A DNA stretch of 64,000 bases from Dimorphilus gyrociliatus (GCA_904063045.1 CAJFCJ010000045.1:1-64000), one strand, 5' to 3'; positions 11,638-24,709 are shown, numbered from the stretch's first letter. The notes: generated by a model from the letters alone, not told the origin. A program made the numbers and translations.

Positions 11638-14443
11638 ATGGTAATAATCCATGAGACAAGTCATTTCGAATGGAAAATAGAGGAGATGGAAAGAGAGAAC
11701 GTATGGATTAATGAATTATTGTTATATTTTCGCGACGAATTCAAACAAGAGCTAGATGACGAAGAGAAATATGAAAAATTCAGATCATACGCAATCAAAG
11801 AACAAATCATTGATATAGATGAATTTGATAAAGAAAATAATGAAAAGAACTTTAAATATATATTTGAAAATTATATTATTCAATCAAAAACTAAAGAAAT
11901 TGTATTGATTTTAAATTCAATTCATAGTCCACTTCAAACAAGAATTTGTAATTTAAGCAAAGATTTATTAGTTGAAAGACAAAAAGAGGTGAAAAGATTG
12001 TTTGAAAACCGTACAACAACCAGTGGTTTTCAATTTTCTTTTCAAGCTAAACGTAATTTCAACTTGAATATTCAAAATGATTACCTATTGGATGAAAATG
12101 ATTTTATTCATCGGGGATTATTCGAAAAGAATAAAATACTATTTAGAGGAGATGCAGGTATAGGAAAAACTTATCATGCAATGAAAATTCTATATAAATG
12201 GGCTTATGACAAAACGTTTCTTCAAGATTACATTCTACTTTACGTCAATCTTGCCAATGTAAAAGATAATTGCCAATATAGCGATATAATCTACGATCAA
12301 AACTTTAGCAAAGAATCTTGGGTAAAGAAATGTCTTATCAATTTTTATCTATCGGATAAATGCGATGAAAATCCAAAACGAATAATTCTACTTTTAGATG
12401 ATACCGATAAATTTTCAATTGAAAATTCCAAATTTTCTCATCTTTTTCAAAATATTAATGAAAATAACATGAAAATTATTATTTGGTCGAGAAAATGGAA
12501 ATTCATTTCTCACCTTCAAACATTTGACCTAATTTTTGATATTCAAAAAATTAATAATAATCAACTATTTCATTATTTCAATCAAGAAACAAATTCAATA
12601 GAATTATGGAATTTTCTACAAAATGATACAGATTTATTGGAAATATGTAAAAATCCATTCTTTTTGCAGTTGATGAATAAAATCTGGAATAATAATGAAA
12701 TTATCAATAAAAAGTTATCATTCTATAGCGAAGCAGTTGAAGAATTGTTTAAAAAACAGAATTTACTAATAGACAGTTCAATTAAGGAAAATTATATAAG
12801 AGATTGTTCAATAATGGCTTTAAACTCTTTAATCTCGGATAATCCCATTCCAATTAACAATATTATAGAAGAATCTATGTATTTGTGGGGATTATTAACA
12901 ATTTTAAAAGATCCAATAAAGATGAAAGATAAGAATCAAGTAGATTTTCTACACGTTTCATTTAAAGAATATCTCATTGCGCAATATATTATTGATATTT
13001 TTCAGCAGAAAAATGAAGTTGAATTATTGAAAAAATCTCTGCAAAACTATAAAAATTGTTTTCTATTAAAAAATACTTTTCAATTTATTAAAGAAATGAA
13101 TATTCATGTATTTCTCCAATTGGAAAAGTCTTTTTCGAATATTTCATTAGTAATGGAAATTGATGAGAGAATTTTCAACATTATCAGAGAGAAATCTACG
13201 AATGTTGTTGCCTTAAAGAATGTTAAAATAATACCAACAATATGGCCGATTGTTGTGAATATTTGTAAAAATATTTCAATTATAGATTTTACTGATGTTG
13301 AAATAGACTTTTCAGATTTTATTCAATCCGGATTAAATATTAAAGATACTCTTAAAGTATTGAAGGTTAATGGATGTTTTAATGGAGAAAATGATGGAAA
13401 TATTCTGGAAACTTTAATTAATACATTTGAACAATTAGAAATATTGATTTTGATTAATATTCAACTCGAAACGACAGATTTGAATGATGTGAATATTAAA
13501 TTGGAAAAATTAATGGAATTAACAATACAAGATTGTCAAATTAATGAAATTGAAAATGAAGAATTTCTATTATGTCCAAATTTAATTTCTATAAATATTA
13601 TAAATAATCCAATTACACGTAAGTCTTCAATTCAATTTTTTGCGTGTTTTGAACGCTATCAAACTTCTTATCTTCATTTATTTTTCAGTTGAAACTTTAA
13701 AGATTCTCTTGGAAATTCTAGAAATGAGTTACAATTTAGAAAGATTGAACGTATCCAATTGTAATCTTTCAATCTATTCAGATTGTAATTTTGAAAAATT
13801 CATTAAATGCCATAAACAACTTACCGAAATTGATTTGTCAGGGAATTTCTTTTGTAAACAATACGAAATAGACATTTTAGAAGAGTTCAACAATTCGAGA
13901 GAAAGTCAACTTAAAAGCTTTAAAATGAATAATTGTAAAGTTATCTTTCAATCTCAATTATTAATTGAATTCCTTCGATGCAATAGAAATATTGAAATTC
14001 TCGAATTATATGGAAATACAATTGTTGAAAATTGCAATTTTCATCTAATTCAACAACTTTTTTTAGACGAAAATATAAAAGTGTTGAAATTACCTAAAAT
14101 TCAACTTGAAAATTATAATACATTTTTATCAGACAAGGATAAAGAACTTTTGGAAAAGTTTGATAGAAAAATCAATTTAACAACATTAGGTTTTGAAAGG
14201 GAATGCGATAATAATGAATTAATGATTTTTGCCCTTAAAATGCTTATAATTTCTTCTGCAAACTTGCGAGAAATCTGTACAGAAGAGGAAATATTTAATG
14301 GAGAAAGGTTAACACCATTCGTTCAGTCTATACTATCCTATCAACTACCTATGAAGGAGGGTAAAGATTCATTCTCCGAGGAAAATCTTCCCAGTCAACA
14401 TCGTCAAGTATCTGAAGATCCGAAAGACTTGTACGGTTTTTAA
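11638..14443 (+). CDS. NACHT-LRR (NLR) protein 1
   Basis: Two exons, 11638-13618 and 13689-14443, joined across a 70-bp GTAAGT-CAG intron in phase 1, give about 911 residues. The N-terminal 100 residues form an all-helical region of death-fold-like length that resembles the N-terminus of NLR 2 (an F...YI..S pattern). The NACHT ATPase has Walker A GDAGIGKT at about residue 171 and Walker B LLLDDTD near 255, followed by a WSRKWK sensor-like stretch and helical domains. The C-terminus from about residue 540 is irregular LRR. STAND NLRs are cytosolic sensors that oligomerise on ligand binding. The Walker B here reads DDTD rather than the DGxDE of NLR 2. An alternative start is the ATG at 11686. 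A polyadenylation-like AATAAA lies at 14466. Confidence 0.85.
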
Positions 14444-14600
14444 TAGAACTATACTGTTCATATTAAATAAAGCTATTATACAAAACGAAAGTAGAAAGTA
14501 GAGCTCTTTTCTTTCTTTCGTCTTTTTTTGTCATACTGATTTATTTTCGTATAAGAAAGAATCAATAAATATTTTTTTCTTCTATCGTCCATTTTTCACT

Positions 14601-17405
14601 ATGGCTAATGTTATTAATAATGAGAAAGTAAGCGTTTTTTGCAATTATTGCCTAAAGAAGTTTGTTTTTCAAGTTGAATGCAAACAACACGTATATTGCT
14701 GCGAGTGTCTTAGTGAATCGAATGATTCGCAGCTGGAATTAATGTGCTCTCTTTGCCGACTACAACGTTCTCTTAACGATAAAGTAATTGGCAATATAAA
14801 GGTTGATCTATCCAATTCTTCTACAAATAAACTGGTAAATAATAGAGCTATATGTAAAAATCATGAAAATGGATTGATATATTGCTGTGAAAGTTGCTAT
14901 ATGGAAAATACTGATCAATCAACTCCTCATAGGGAAACTACTGCAATAGATGATGTTTCTATTGAAATAAATAAAAGGAAAAAGAATAGAGAATTGATTG
15001 AAAATCAATTAAGAATTGAAAGTGAATCTTTAAAGATCACTTTAGCAGAAATTGAAATGTCGAAAAGAGAATTATTAAGGACATTTCAAAAGAAATTTGA
15101 AGATATAAAAATTAATGCAAGAATGATCTTTGCTCAAAGGAACACCGATTTAAATTTACTTTTAATTGATAAAAAGTTTTGTAGAGATGAAACTGAATTG
15201 AAAAATCATCTTTCCAAGCATTTCAATAGCAGACCAAAATTTAATATTCTTAGCGATTTCAACATAAATTACCTGTTGGAAAATGAAAGAGATACCATTT
15301 TTTTGAAGCAAGATGGCGACACTGGCGGTATTTTATCTCCTAGTTTAAATGTAATTGATAATAAAACGGTTAAACTCAATGATAAAAGATGCAATACATT
15401 AAGACTTATAGACTTGAGCTACAATTTATCAATGGGCAATATAGTAGCGAATTTCTCCAATGGTATTCTAAAATCATCAAGAACTTTAAGAGAGATAAAT
15501 CTTGAAAGATGCTGCTTAACTGAAAGTCAAGTTATGTATATTGGAAAGATACTTGAAAATCATTTACTATTTGAAAAATCTAAATTACTTCAATACGAAA
15601 ATGAAAGAGAACATTCTTATATATATTCTTTTGAAGATATTAAAGAAATACAATTTTCCTGTTGTTATTTAACAAATGATCACGTTGAAAAGATTGGCAA
15701 TATCGTTATAATTTGCGAAAATATTCAGAAAGTTGACTTATCTAAAAATGAGAAAATGGGTAATGGATTATCGTCCATTTTACAAGCACTTTTAAAATCG
15801 TCCAAATCTTTAAAGCAAATAAATCTATCCATGTGTAGCATGGCCAAAAGTCAGGGAAGAGATCTTGGAAATTTGTTGGAGAAATGTTCAAATATTGAAA
15901 ATATTGATTTGTCATGGAATACCAGTTTGGCGGAGGAATGGATAGCCATTTTTAAAGGATTAAGAGCATCTTCTAGTACTTTGAAAGAGGTGAATCTATC
16001 TTCGTGTTCATTGGACGAAAAATACGGTAAATTTATTGGAGAAGTGTTGAACGATTGTAATAATATAGAAGAAATTAATTTATCTTGGAATAAAGAAATG
16101 AAAAGTCAATTATCATTTATTCTTAATTGTCTTTCGAAATCTTCCAATACTTTAAAAGTAGTTGATATCTCTTGGAATTATCTTCTTGAAGAGCATGGAA
16201 ACTCGATAGGAGAGATATTTCAACAATATTCCAACATTCAAGTAATAAATTTATCCGGAAATAAACAGTTGGAAAATGGTTGGTCAGCCATTTGTAATGG
16301 ATTATTAAAAAGTGTAAATTGTTTAAGAGATATTGACATTTCTAGTTGCGAATTGGGTGAAAATTGTGGACGATCTATTGGAAATCTGTTGGAAAATTGC
16401 TCAAATGTAGAAATATTCAATATATCTTGGAATAAACACTTGGATAACGATTTATTAGCTATATGTAAAGGTCTGGTTAACTCTGCCAACACTTTAACCG
16501 ACATTGATTTTCAATACTGCTATTTAACTGAAAGTCAAGGAAATATTATTGGAAATATGCTCAACAGTTGTACTAATCTAAATACAGTTGATTTTTCCAG
16601 TAATATACATGTGGGTAGAGGATTATCAAGAATTTGCGATGGATTACTTCAATCATCGAATACTTTAACAAGTATTTCCCTTAACATGTGTAATATTAAA
16701 GAAGATGTGGCGTATTCTATTGCAAATTTACTTCAGAAATGTTCGAAAATTGAGATTTTAGCTTTATCTCGTAATTATAAAATGGGTAATGGCTTTTTAA
16801 GCATTTGCGATAGTCTTCTTAAATCTACTGAATCTTTGAAGGAAATTCATTTTAGTTGGTGTTTTTTAACTGAAAAACAAGCAAATACACTTGGAAAAAC
16901 TTTAGAATATTTTCAAAATATATCCAAAGTCAACCTTTCCGGAAATAAGAAACTATTAGATGAGTTACAAACAATATTTAATGGTTTGAGCAAATGTTAT
17001 GAAACTCTACAGGAGATTAATTTATCAAAATGCAACTTGGATGAACAGCAATGCGTGTATTTGGGTGATATGATTGCAAAATGTTCGAATATACATAAAA
17101 TGAATTTATCCGAAAATATGTCAATGGGAAATGGATTGTCGAACATTTGTAAATCATTTTCTAAATCCTCGCAAACATTCAAAGAAATTCTATTATCGTC
17201 TTGCAAACTAACAGAAGACGACGGTAAAAGTGTTGGCCAATTGATAACGACTTGTCCAAAATTGGAAAAAATAGATTTATCTAATAATCCCGCAATGGGA
17301 GAAGGATTATCTACAATTTGTAAAGATTATATAAAGTCAACTACGACTTTGTCGGATGGTAATGAAAATAGAAATGCCAATTTAACATATCTAACGTGGC
17401 AATGA
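14601..17405 (+). CDS. TRIM-like RING/B-box/coiled-coil protein with C-terminal LRRs
   Basis: Single exon, 934 residues. A RING-like cluster has C14, C17, C27, H30, C33, C36, C49 and C52. A B-box-like group follows (CKNH at about 84, then CCESC and TPH to about 109), then a predicted coiled coil (about 115-190, rich in E, K, L and R). From about residue 265 there are ribonuclease-inhibitor-type LRRs in paired units of about 56 residues, with consensus like GLLKSSxTLxxIxLSxCxLTExQ followed by LGxLLxxCSNIExIDLSWN. TRIM proteins are E3 ubiquitin ligases that usually end in SPRY, NHL or similar domains; LRRs as the substrate-reading end are unusual. Only 157 bp separate it from NLR 1 and the LRR type matches the neighbours, so an NLR LRR may have been captured. 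The spacing within the RING is non-canonical (two residues between C27 and H30), so ligase activity is inferred. Confidence 0.8.
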   Translation: MANVINNEKVSVFCNYCLKKFVFQVECKQHVYCCECLSESNDSQLELMCSLCRLQRSLNDKVIGNIKVDLSNSSTNKLVNNRAICKNHENGLIYCCESCYMENTDQSTPHRETTAIDDVSIEINKRKKNRELIENQLRIESESLKITLAEIEMSKRELLRTFQKKFEDIKINARMIFAQRNTDLNLLLIDKKFCRDETELKNHLSKHFNSRPKFNILSDFNINYLLENERDTIFLKQDGDTGGILSPSLNVIDNKTVKLNDKRCNTLRLIDLSYNLSMGNIVANFSNGILKSSRTLREINLERCCLTESQVMYIGKILENHLLFEKSKLLQYENEREHSYIYSFEDIKEIQFSCCYLTNDHVEKIGNIVIICENIQKVDLSKNEKMGNGLSSILQALLKSSKSLKQINLSMCSMAKSQGRDLGNLLEKCSNIENIDLSWNTSLAEEWIAIFKGLRASSSTLKEVNLSSCSLDEKYGKFIGEVLNDCNNIEEINLSWNKEMKSQLSFILNCLSKSSNTLKVVDISWNYLLEEHGNSIGEIFQQYSNIQVINLSGNKQLENGWSAICNGLLKSVNCLRDIDISSCELGENCGRSIGNLLENCSNVEIFNISWNKHLDNDLLAICKGLVNSANTLTDIDFQYCYLTESQGNIIGNMLNSCTNLNTVDFSSNIHVGRGLSRICDGLLQSSNTLTSISLNMCNIKEDVAYSIANLLQKCSKIEILALSRNYKMGNGFLSICDSLLKSTESLKEIHFSWCFLTEKQANTLGKTLEYFQNISKVNLSGNKKLLDELQTIFNGLSKCYETLQEINLSKCNLDEQQCVYLGDMIAKCSNIHKMNLSENMSMGNGLSNICKSFSKSSQTFKEILLSSCKLTEDDGKSVGQLITTCPKLEKIDLSNNPAMGEGLSTICKDYIKSTTTLSDGNENRNANLTYLTWQ

Positions 17406-18228
17406 AATAACAAAACTCTATTTAACTTCACAATCAATAGCAACGTTCCTTAAAAAGTATCTTTCCCTTTACCTGTAACTCCTATTGTTGATGAACAGCA
17501 TTTAGTGCAGAATCACATAGATTAATTAACCAATATCATGAAAATGTTAATAGAATATGGAGTATCTGTTGATTGAGCAATAAAATAATTTACAACTGTA
17601 ACACTCTGCCATTATTTTCTTTCTAACGCGTCAGCTCTAACCATCGGTGCCTTTCCTGCATGTGCAGGTGTTGTTGTTGTTGTTGTTGTGGAGAATTATT
17701 AGTTGTGATGTCCGGATTAAGTATCAATTGTCTCTTATGAGCTCCTTTGCATACATTGTTTGGCACCTGTTGCATTGCCCTTATGAGGAGTACACTTAGT
17801 CATTTCATTCATTTGCTGGCGTAATCTCTTCAGACTGTTCTTCCTAATAATTCCTAAATCATAGCTAATGTTGAACTTTTCTATCACCTAATAAAGGCCT
17901 AGACAAACCCCAGGTATGGGTTAGGCCTACAATTTGAATTGAAGAATTGTGTAATCTCAAATTTTCCATTGAAATTGGCTTTAAATACATTCATACAATT
18001 CTCTGTAGGAGGGAGTTTTATTTTAATATCTTCAGCCACTTATGTTCAGTATTATAGATTGTATCTCAATATTTACCAGTTTTCTTCGATCTTTTAACGC
18101 CCTTCAACACTTTGCCATTCTATGACAGGCAGCTATTGGTTATAGCTACGACGAAAACATTGCCATTTTTTTGGATATAAGCGCTTGTTATTAGTTATTA
18201 CAGTACTTATAAACCGGAAGTGTCAAAA
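17406..18228. other. Intergenic, GTT microsatellite and TRPM exon relic
   Basis: Contains a (GTT)n tract at about 17671-17688 and a short relic of a TRPM exon on the minus strand (see 17551-17605). A TATAAA at 18208 is only about 20 bp from the NLR 2 start, too close to be a normal TATA box unless the 5' end is very short. Confidence 0.4.
17551..17605 (-). pseudogene. Relic of a TRPM S1 exon and its acceptor
   Basis: The reverse complement of this stretch matches the intron end and first bases of the 141-bp TRPM exon at 5091 (both contain CAATCAACAG followed by ATACTCCAT-TCTAT). The resemblance fades within about 25 bases on the exon side. It suggests a further TRPM copy once lay here, inside the NLR cluster. 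Confidence 0.35.
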
Positions 18229-21200
18229 ATGGATGGAATATTTTTAAGATATCATTATGATAAGATGGAAAGCGTGTTGGGAGAAGATTTAAAATTTCAA
18301 CTACATTTAAAGAAGTGTGGTATCGTTCCAAGTGATATTCCTTCCCCTTCGAAGGATTTTCAAACGTTGTTCAATGAATATATAGTTAAGAGCCAAATTT
18401 CAACAATAGTTGATATTTTATACGAAATGAATAAATCGAAATACGAAACATTGGCGAACGATATGACAAATACTTGGAATTCTTTAATAGACGACTGCAA
18501 AAAACAGGTACGAAATAAATTGGCTAAAATTCAAAAGTTTGCCTTTTTTAAAGCGAATTCAGCTTATGTTAAATTTGAAGAGATATCAACGTCAATTCAA
18601 TTGGCATCCTATAATTTGTCATTGGGCGATAGCAATGATCTATTCTACGATGAACGTGAATTTCTGGAAACTATAAACAAAGGGTGTAGTGAGAGGATAT
18701 TGATTTGCGGAGATGCTGGTATTGGTAAAACTTTTCACTCTTTAAAACTATTATACTTGTGGGCTTGTAAAAATGAATTATTACAAGATTATCTAGTACT
18801 TTACGTTAATCTTGGAGATATACAAAGTAACGATAGTTTTGAATCAGTTCTATTCAATACAAACTTTTCAAAAGATTCACCAATAACTAAACAACTACTC
18901 GCCTACTATTTATCGGAACAATGCAAGGATAAAAAGAGAAGAATACTATTACTGTTAGATGGCGCTGATGAGTTAAAATTTAAAAATTCCTATTTTAATT
19001 CTATAATAAATGGAGATAAGAGATTAAAAGTTGACTTTTCAGTTATTGTTTGGTCTAGAAAATGGAGAATAAAGTCGATTATGCATACTTTTGATTCTTG
19101 TTTTGAAATTAAAGGTTTTAGCACAGTTCAATTACTTGAATTTTTTCAAAATTATTTCAACGAAACAAACATTGACAATACATCAAAAGCTACTTCGAAA
19201 CAGACAGAGGAAAATGATGATTCAGCAAGAACAACTAATTATAAAAGTAATAGAAAATCTAAAATTTTATGGAACTTTTTAAATGTTGAAAAGAAACATA
19301 TTATTGAATTGTGTAAAAATCCACTTTTTGCCTGTTTAACGGCAGGTATTTGGGATGAGAAACAAAATAAAATTCATAATAATGAATCATCGATCTATAA
19401 AGAAGCGGTTGAGGTACTCTTTTCCATTAAAGGCTTATCAATAAACCATCCTAATTACAAGAAATTCTACGACCAATGTTCAAAATTGGCATTTGAAAAT
19501 TTACTTTTTAACACACCAATCGTAATAAATGATATTCAACTGGATTCTGAATTATTTGCTGGTATAATAATTCCATTAGACGAAAGACAGGAGAATAAAG
19601 AAGAAATCAACAAGTATAAATTCATTCATTTCCTATTTCAAGAGTATTTTACAGCTCAATATATTATTGAACAATTCAATAACGAAATGAATGATAACAA
19701 CGATTATTCAAACAATTCAATTTCAATGATTATAAGAGATTTTAAAAATCTATTCCTATTAAAGAACGTTTTGATTTTTATTAGGGAAATTAATGATAGA
19801 ATCTTTTCGGAAATTGCTAAAATTAGAGATGATACATTCCTTGTTCTAGAATCGGAAGAAATTTATAAACTTATCCGATGTAGGCCTAATGTAATTAATT
19901 TAAAAAATATTTCACTTTCAACAGTTACGTGGAAAACAATTATATATATTTATAATGCAAATATAACGGATATCAATTTTAAATATGTAAAATTTCAATT
20001 TCAACAATTGTTGAATTTATGTTCAGAACATTTGAAAAATTCACTTAAAGTATTAAAAATTCAATACGTCGCTGATGAAGAAGAAGAAGATCTTTGCACT
20101 ATTGAAAATACTATTGAAAATTTATTAAAACTAGAGATTTTACATTTAAAAGATGTACCTTTTAAAAAGTCAATTAATTCACCTATAGAATTGGTTAGCG
20201 TTTTATTAATTGATTTTCAAATGAATAATTGTAATATTCGATGTTTTGGTAATGACAAAATCAACTTTACATGCCCTAATATTAAAAGAATTGATCTAAC
20301 AAGAAATGATTTTAATGGTAAGTTCAATTAGCCCTATACGCCGTTTAATATAATATTTCGCCTCTTTTTTTTTCTTTTAACTAGAATCAACTTTAAAGAT
20401 ATTATTTGAAATGTTAGAATTTAGTTCAGATATTGAAAGTATTAATATTTCATATTGTGGATTAGAATTAAATGATTTTTCCATATTTCAACATTTTCTT
20501 TTATTTCATCAAAATCTTTCAACAATTGATATTTCAGGAACAAACTTTTTAAATCAATCTGGTTGCCAATTTCTAAATATTCTTACTAAGAGTAATTTAA
20601 AAATTACTTCATTAAAATTGAACGATTGTAATCTTACCTTTCAAGTTGAACGTCTAGTTGAATCGCTTCAAACCGAATTAATTCATATTGAAACATTAGA
20701 ATTAAAAGGTAATAAAGTTAACGAAAATCGACAAATGAACTTTTTAAAACAACTTTTAGTGATGAAATGTTTAAAAAATTTAAAATTACCTTTTCTTGTA
20801 TTTTCTTTTCAAGATTTCTCTTTTCCTACAAACATTTTTCAACAGTTTGAAGTAAAATTAAATTTAAAATCATTGGATTTTGGAAGAAATTCCCTACAAA
20901 ATCAATTAGTGGAATTATTCTCCAAATTGTTGAAATTTTCAACAAATTTGCAACAGTTGAATATGGATTGTTGCTTCTCGGAGAATGGTGAATTAAATAG
21001 CATTTTAAATGGACTTTTTCTAAATGAAATACCGGAAGAGAAATATTCAGATTTATCATTTTCTATCGATGACGATTCAGAGATTACTGAAACGTATCAA
21101 GAAAGAAATTTGAATGAATTTAAATTGAGTTGTTGCAACTGTAAAGCGAATTCTGAAAGTTTAGAGATTATCTTTAAGAAAAGGCTATTGTTATCAGTCA

Positions 21201-24200
21201 ATCTTTCCGGCAATGTATTACCGTCTATTGAAGAGACTTTAACTTCTTTGGCAAAGACGACTTTTACTCTACAATACATAAAGATACTTTTATTAAGAGA
21301 TTGCGGTTTAAATGAATTTTTCCTCAATACTTTAACGGAACAATTAAAAAATCTTCTTTCTCTGCAAAGATTAGATATTTCTAGAAATCAATTTTCAAGA
21401 ATTTCAACAAGAAAGTTCCTAATGGAATTGGCTAAAAATAAACAAAAGAATCTTACACATCTCTACATGTACGAATGTAATCTACCTTTAAACTATCTTG
21501 TTATACTTTCCCTATTAATTACGAAAATTAAAACTCTACACGAATTCAATTCACCTATTTCGATTATTCGTAAAACGACAATTGAAAAAGACAATTTGGA
21601 AAATGAATTAAATTCAAAATCATTCAATTTATCAACTGCAAAGCAAATTGCCGAAGATTTTGATAATATTTTAAATGATAGATTCTTCGATTCGTGCTTC
21701 AATGGGAATCTTCCTTTAGGCGTTATAATTGAAATATTAATTAGCGCAAATTATCGCCTACGTCATATTTCTATTGTTAATATCCTCTTGGAAAATGATA
21801 AGAAATACATAGAAAAATTGCTGACTGAAAAAACTGTAATTAAAACACTTAACGTAAGAGAACAGAAGTTTGAAGATGATGAGAAATTTCTTGAAAATAT
21901 CCTCAATTTTATAGATAAGAATAGCTCTTATTTAGAATATATTGAATTTGGAATGTGTACACTTAGCAAAGGAATTGATTGTAATTCAATGTCATTGATC
22001 GGAATGCAAAACAAATTGTCATTACTTCATTTCTTCGATATTAATCTAAATGATACAATTGCTAGTAAAATATGTGAAAATTTAAGTAAATATTGCAGTA
22101 AAATTACTAAATTAACATTTAGTCGTTGCGGTTTAACTAGTAATATTGGAACTATACTAGGAGAAGCTATTGGAAAACAAACTAAACTGGTAGTACTTAA
22201 CCTGCAAAATAATCAACTTGGAAATAAAGTTGGAAAATGTATCTTTGATAATATTAAAGAAAATTGTCGTAATCTTACAGTTATGGGATTTGGTAATTGT
22301 TCATTTACTCATGAAATTGGCGATTGTATTGCGAAATGTTTAGAAAATTTGGAAAATCTTCAAGACATTCAATTTTGGGATAATAATTTACAAACATCAA
22401 TTGGAAGGGATATCTTTCAAGCAATTCTCAATGGAAATTGTCGAAATATAACTAAAATTGGTTTTAGTAATTGCGGTTTTACAGAAGAAATTGGAAATGT
22501 TGTTGGTCAAGTAATTGGACGGCAAAAAAATTTGTCATTTTTAAATTTTCACAAGAATCCAATTGGAAATGAAATTGGTGAAAATATCTTTGAAAATATT
22601 TATGAAAATTGTAAATATATTGAAGAAATGTATTTTGGTACTTGTAATTTTACATCAGATATTGGAGATTGTTTATCTAAAGCGATTGGTAGGCAAAGAT
22701 TGTTAAAATCTATGAATTTTCAAAATAATCCACTTGGTAATGATATTGGAAAGAATATATTTGATTGTTTGAATAGAAATTGTCATAGATTAACAGTTTT
22801 GGGTTTTGGTAATTGTAATTTTTCCAATGGTATTGGAAACGTTTTAGGTGACGCTGTTGGTAAACAGAATAATCTTACTGAAATTCAATTTTGGGATAAT
22901 AATTTAGGTGATGAAACCGGAAGGAATCTATTTGAAAATATCAAATTAAATTGTCGTAATATTAAGGTAATGGGTTTCGATAGTTGCGGCTTTACGTCGG
23001 CAATAGGAGATTGTCTTTGCGATGCAATTGGAATGCAAAAATCTCTTATAGAAATTCATTTATCGAATAATAGTTTGGGAAATAAGGTTGGCGATAATAT
23101 CTTTAGAAATATTATTAATAATAAATGTACTCGTCTGCAAATTGTGAATCTTATTAATTGCGGTTTTGACGATAAAATAAATGGAAATATGCTCGGTAGG
23201 GCAATTGGAAAACAACGAAATCTTTGTGAACTAGGATTATGTTTCAATCCTTTAGGAAGTACTATTGGAAAAAGTCTATTTAAAAGTATTAGTGAAAATT
23301 GTCATAATTTAACATTCATTGGATTAAATGGCTGTAATTTTAATGAAGAAATTGGTAGTCTTTTACCTTGCGCAATCGGTAAACAAAAACAATTGAAAAC
23401 CATTTCATTAAGTTTAAACGACTTTAAAGATGAAATTGGAAGGAAAATATTTGAAAATATTGAACGAAATTGCCGTAATCTTACTACAGTTGCCTTTGCA
23501 AAATGTGGTTTTACTAGTCAAATCGGTAGTATCGTTGGAAAGGCGATTGGAAGACAAAAATATCTGGAAAATTTACTTTTACGTTCCGATGAAATTGGAG
23601 ACGATGTTGCCAGAGAAATATTTGTTAATATTAGAGATAATTGTACAAATATTACTACATTAATAATGAAGGACATTGGTGTTACGAATAGGATAGAAAC
23701 AGCTATTGGCGAAGCGATTTCTAAACAAACGAATCTATTGAATATTGATCTTTCCAGCAATCCGTTAACTAGTACTGTTGGAAGGAATATCTTTGAAAGT
23801 ATCTATAAAAATTGCCATTTAATTTATAGAATGCACTTTGACGATTGTTGCTTTAACCACGAAATTGGAGATATTGTTGGTAAGATGATTGGAAAACTTG
23901 AAAATCTAAGTACACTGTGGTTAGAGCATAATAGTTTAGGTGGAGATGTTGGAAGAGTTATGTTTGAAAATATGAAATTATCGTGCAAAAAACTCGTCGA
24001 AATCTATCTAAGTGATTGTCATTTAACGTCTAAAGTTGGAAATTTACTTGGCGAATCGTTCGGTAGACAAAAATACCTTTCAATTATATTAATTAAAGGT
24101 AATTGTTTAGGAAATGAAGTTGGCAGAGTTCTTTTTCAAAATCTAAGAGATAATTGTTGTCATATTAAGAAAATGGGTTTGGGTAAATGTAATTTTACTG

Positions 24201-24676
24201 ATGAAATTGGTCAAGTTCTACCACAAGCTATTGGAAAGCAAAAATACCTTCAAGTACTATCGCTTGAACACAATCAACTTGGAGATGAAATGGGGAAAAG
24301 TATACTTAAGGAAATTGAAGAAAATTGTGAAAATATCACTGAAATTTACTTTTCCCATTGTAATTTTACATCGGAAATTGGGTTTATTATTGGTAAGATA
24401 ATTGAAAAATGTAAACATCTATCCGTTCTGTCATTCCGAGGTAATCAACTACGTAATGAAATTGGAAGAGATATCTTTCAAAATATATACAAACATTGCC
24501 GCTATTTAAAATTGATTAATTTTGAATATTGCGGTTTTACAGTAGAAATTGGAGATATTATTAATAAAGCAGTAATGGTGCAGCCAAATTTAAAAATTCT
24601 CAAATTACACGATCCCTTCTACGGAGAATCGCATGAAGAATTTATTAAAAATGTATTAAAACCAATTTCAATATAA
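18229..24676 (+). CDS. NACHT-LRR (NLR) protein 2, giant LRR array
   Basis: Exon 1 is 18229-20317 and exon 2 is 20385-24676, across a 67-bp phase-1 intron (GTAAGT to ACTAG), at the same relative place as in NLR 1. About 2126 residues. Start chosen at ATG 18229. The N-terminal helical region resembles NLR 1. Walker A is GDAGIGKT near residue 161 and Walker B LLLLDGADE near 242. After an irregular LRR zone (residues about 560-1260), the C-terminus holds roughly 20 regular repeats alternating about 28 residues (NCRNLTVMGFGNCxFTxEIG, then LGxAIGKQKxLxxLxLxNNxLGxxIGRxIFENI). The length is well beyond typical animal NLRs of about 900-1200 residues. The regular repeats look recently expanded. Role as intracellular sensor is by family; no ligand can be guessed. 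Confidence 0.87.
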
Positions 24677-24709
24677 CGCTTTAAAAGATTTCAAATCGAA
24701 TTTTTTAGG

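Noticed and set aside
16238-17206. Minus-strand frames of 69-88 codons inside the LRR region
   Set aside because: They mirror the repeats of the real gene and have no independent support.
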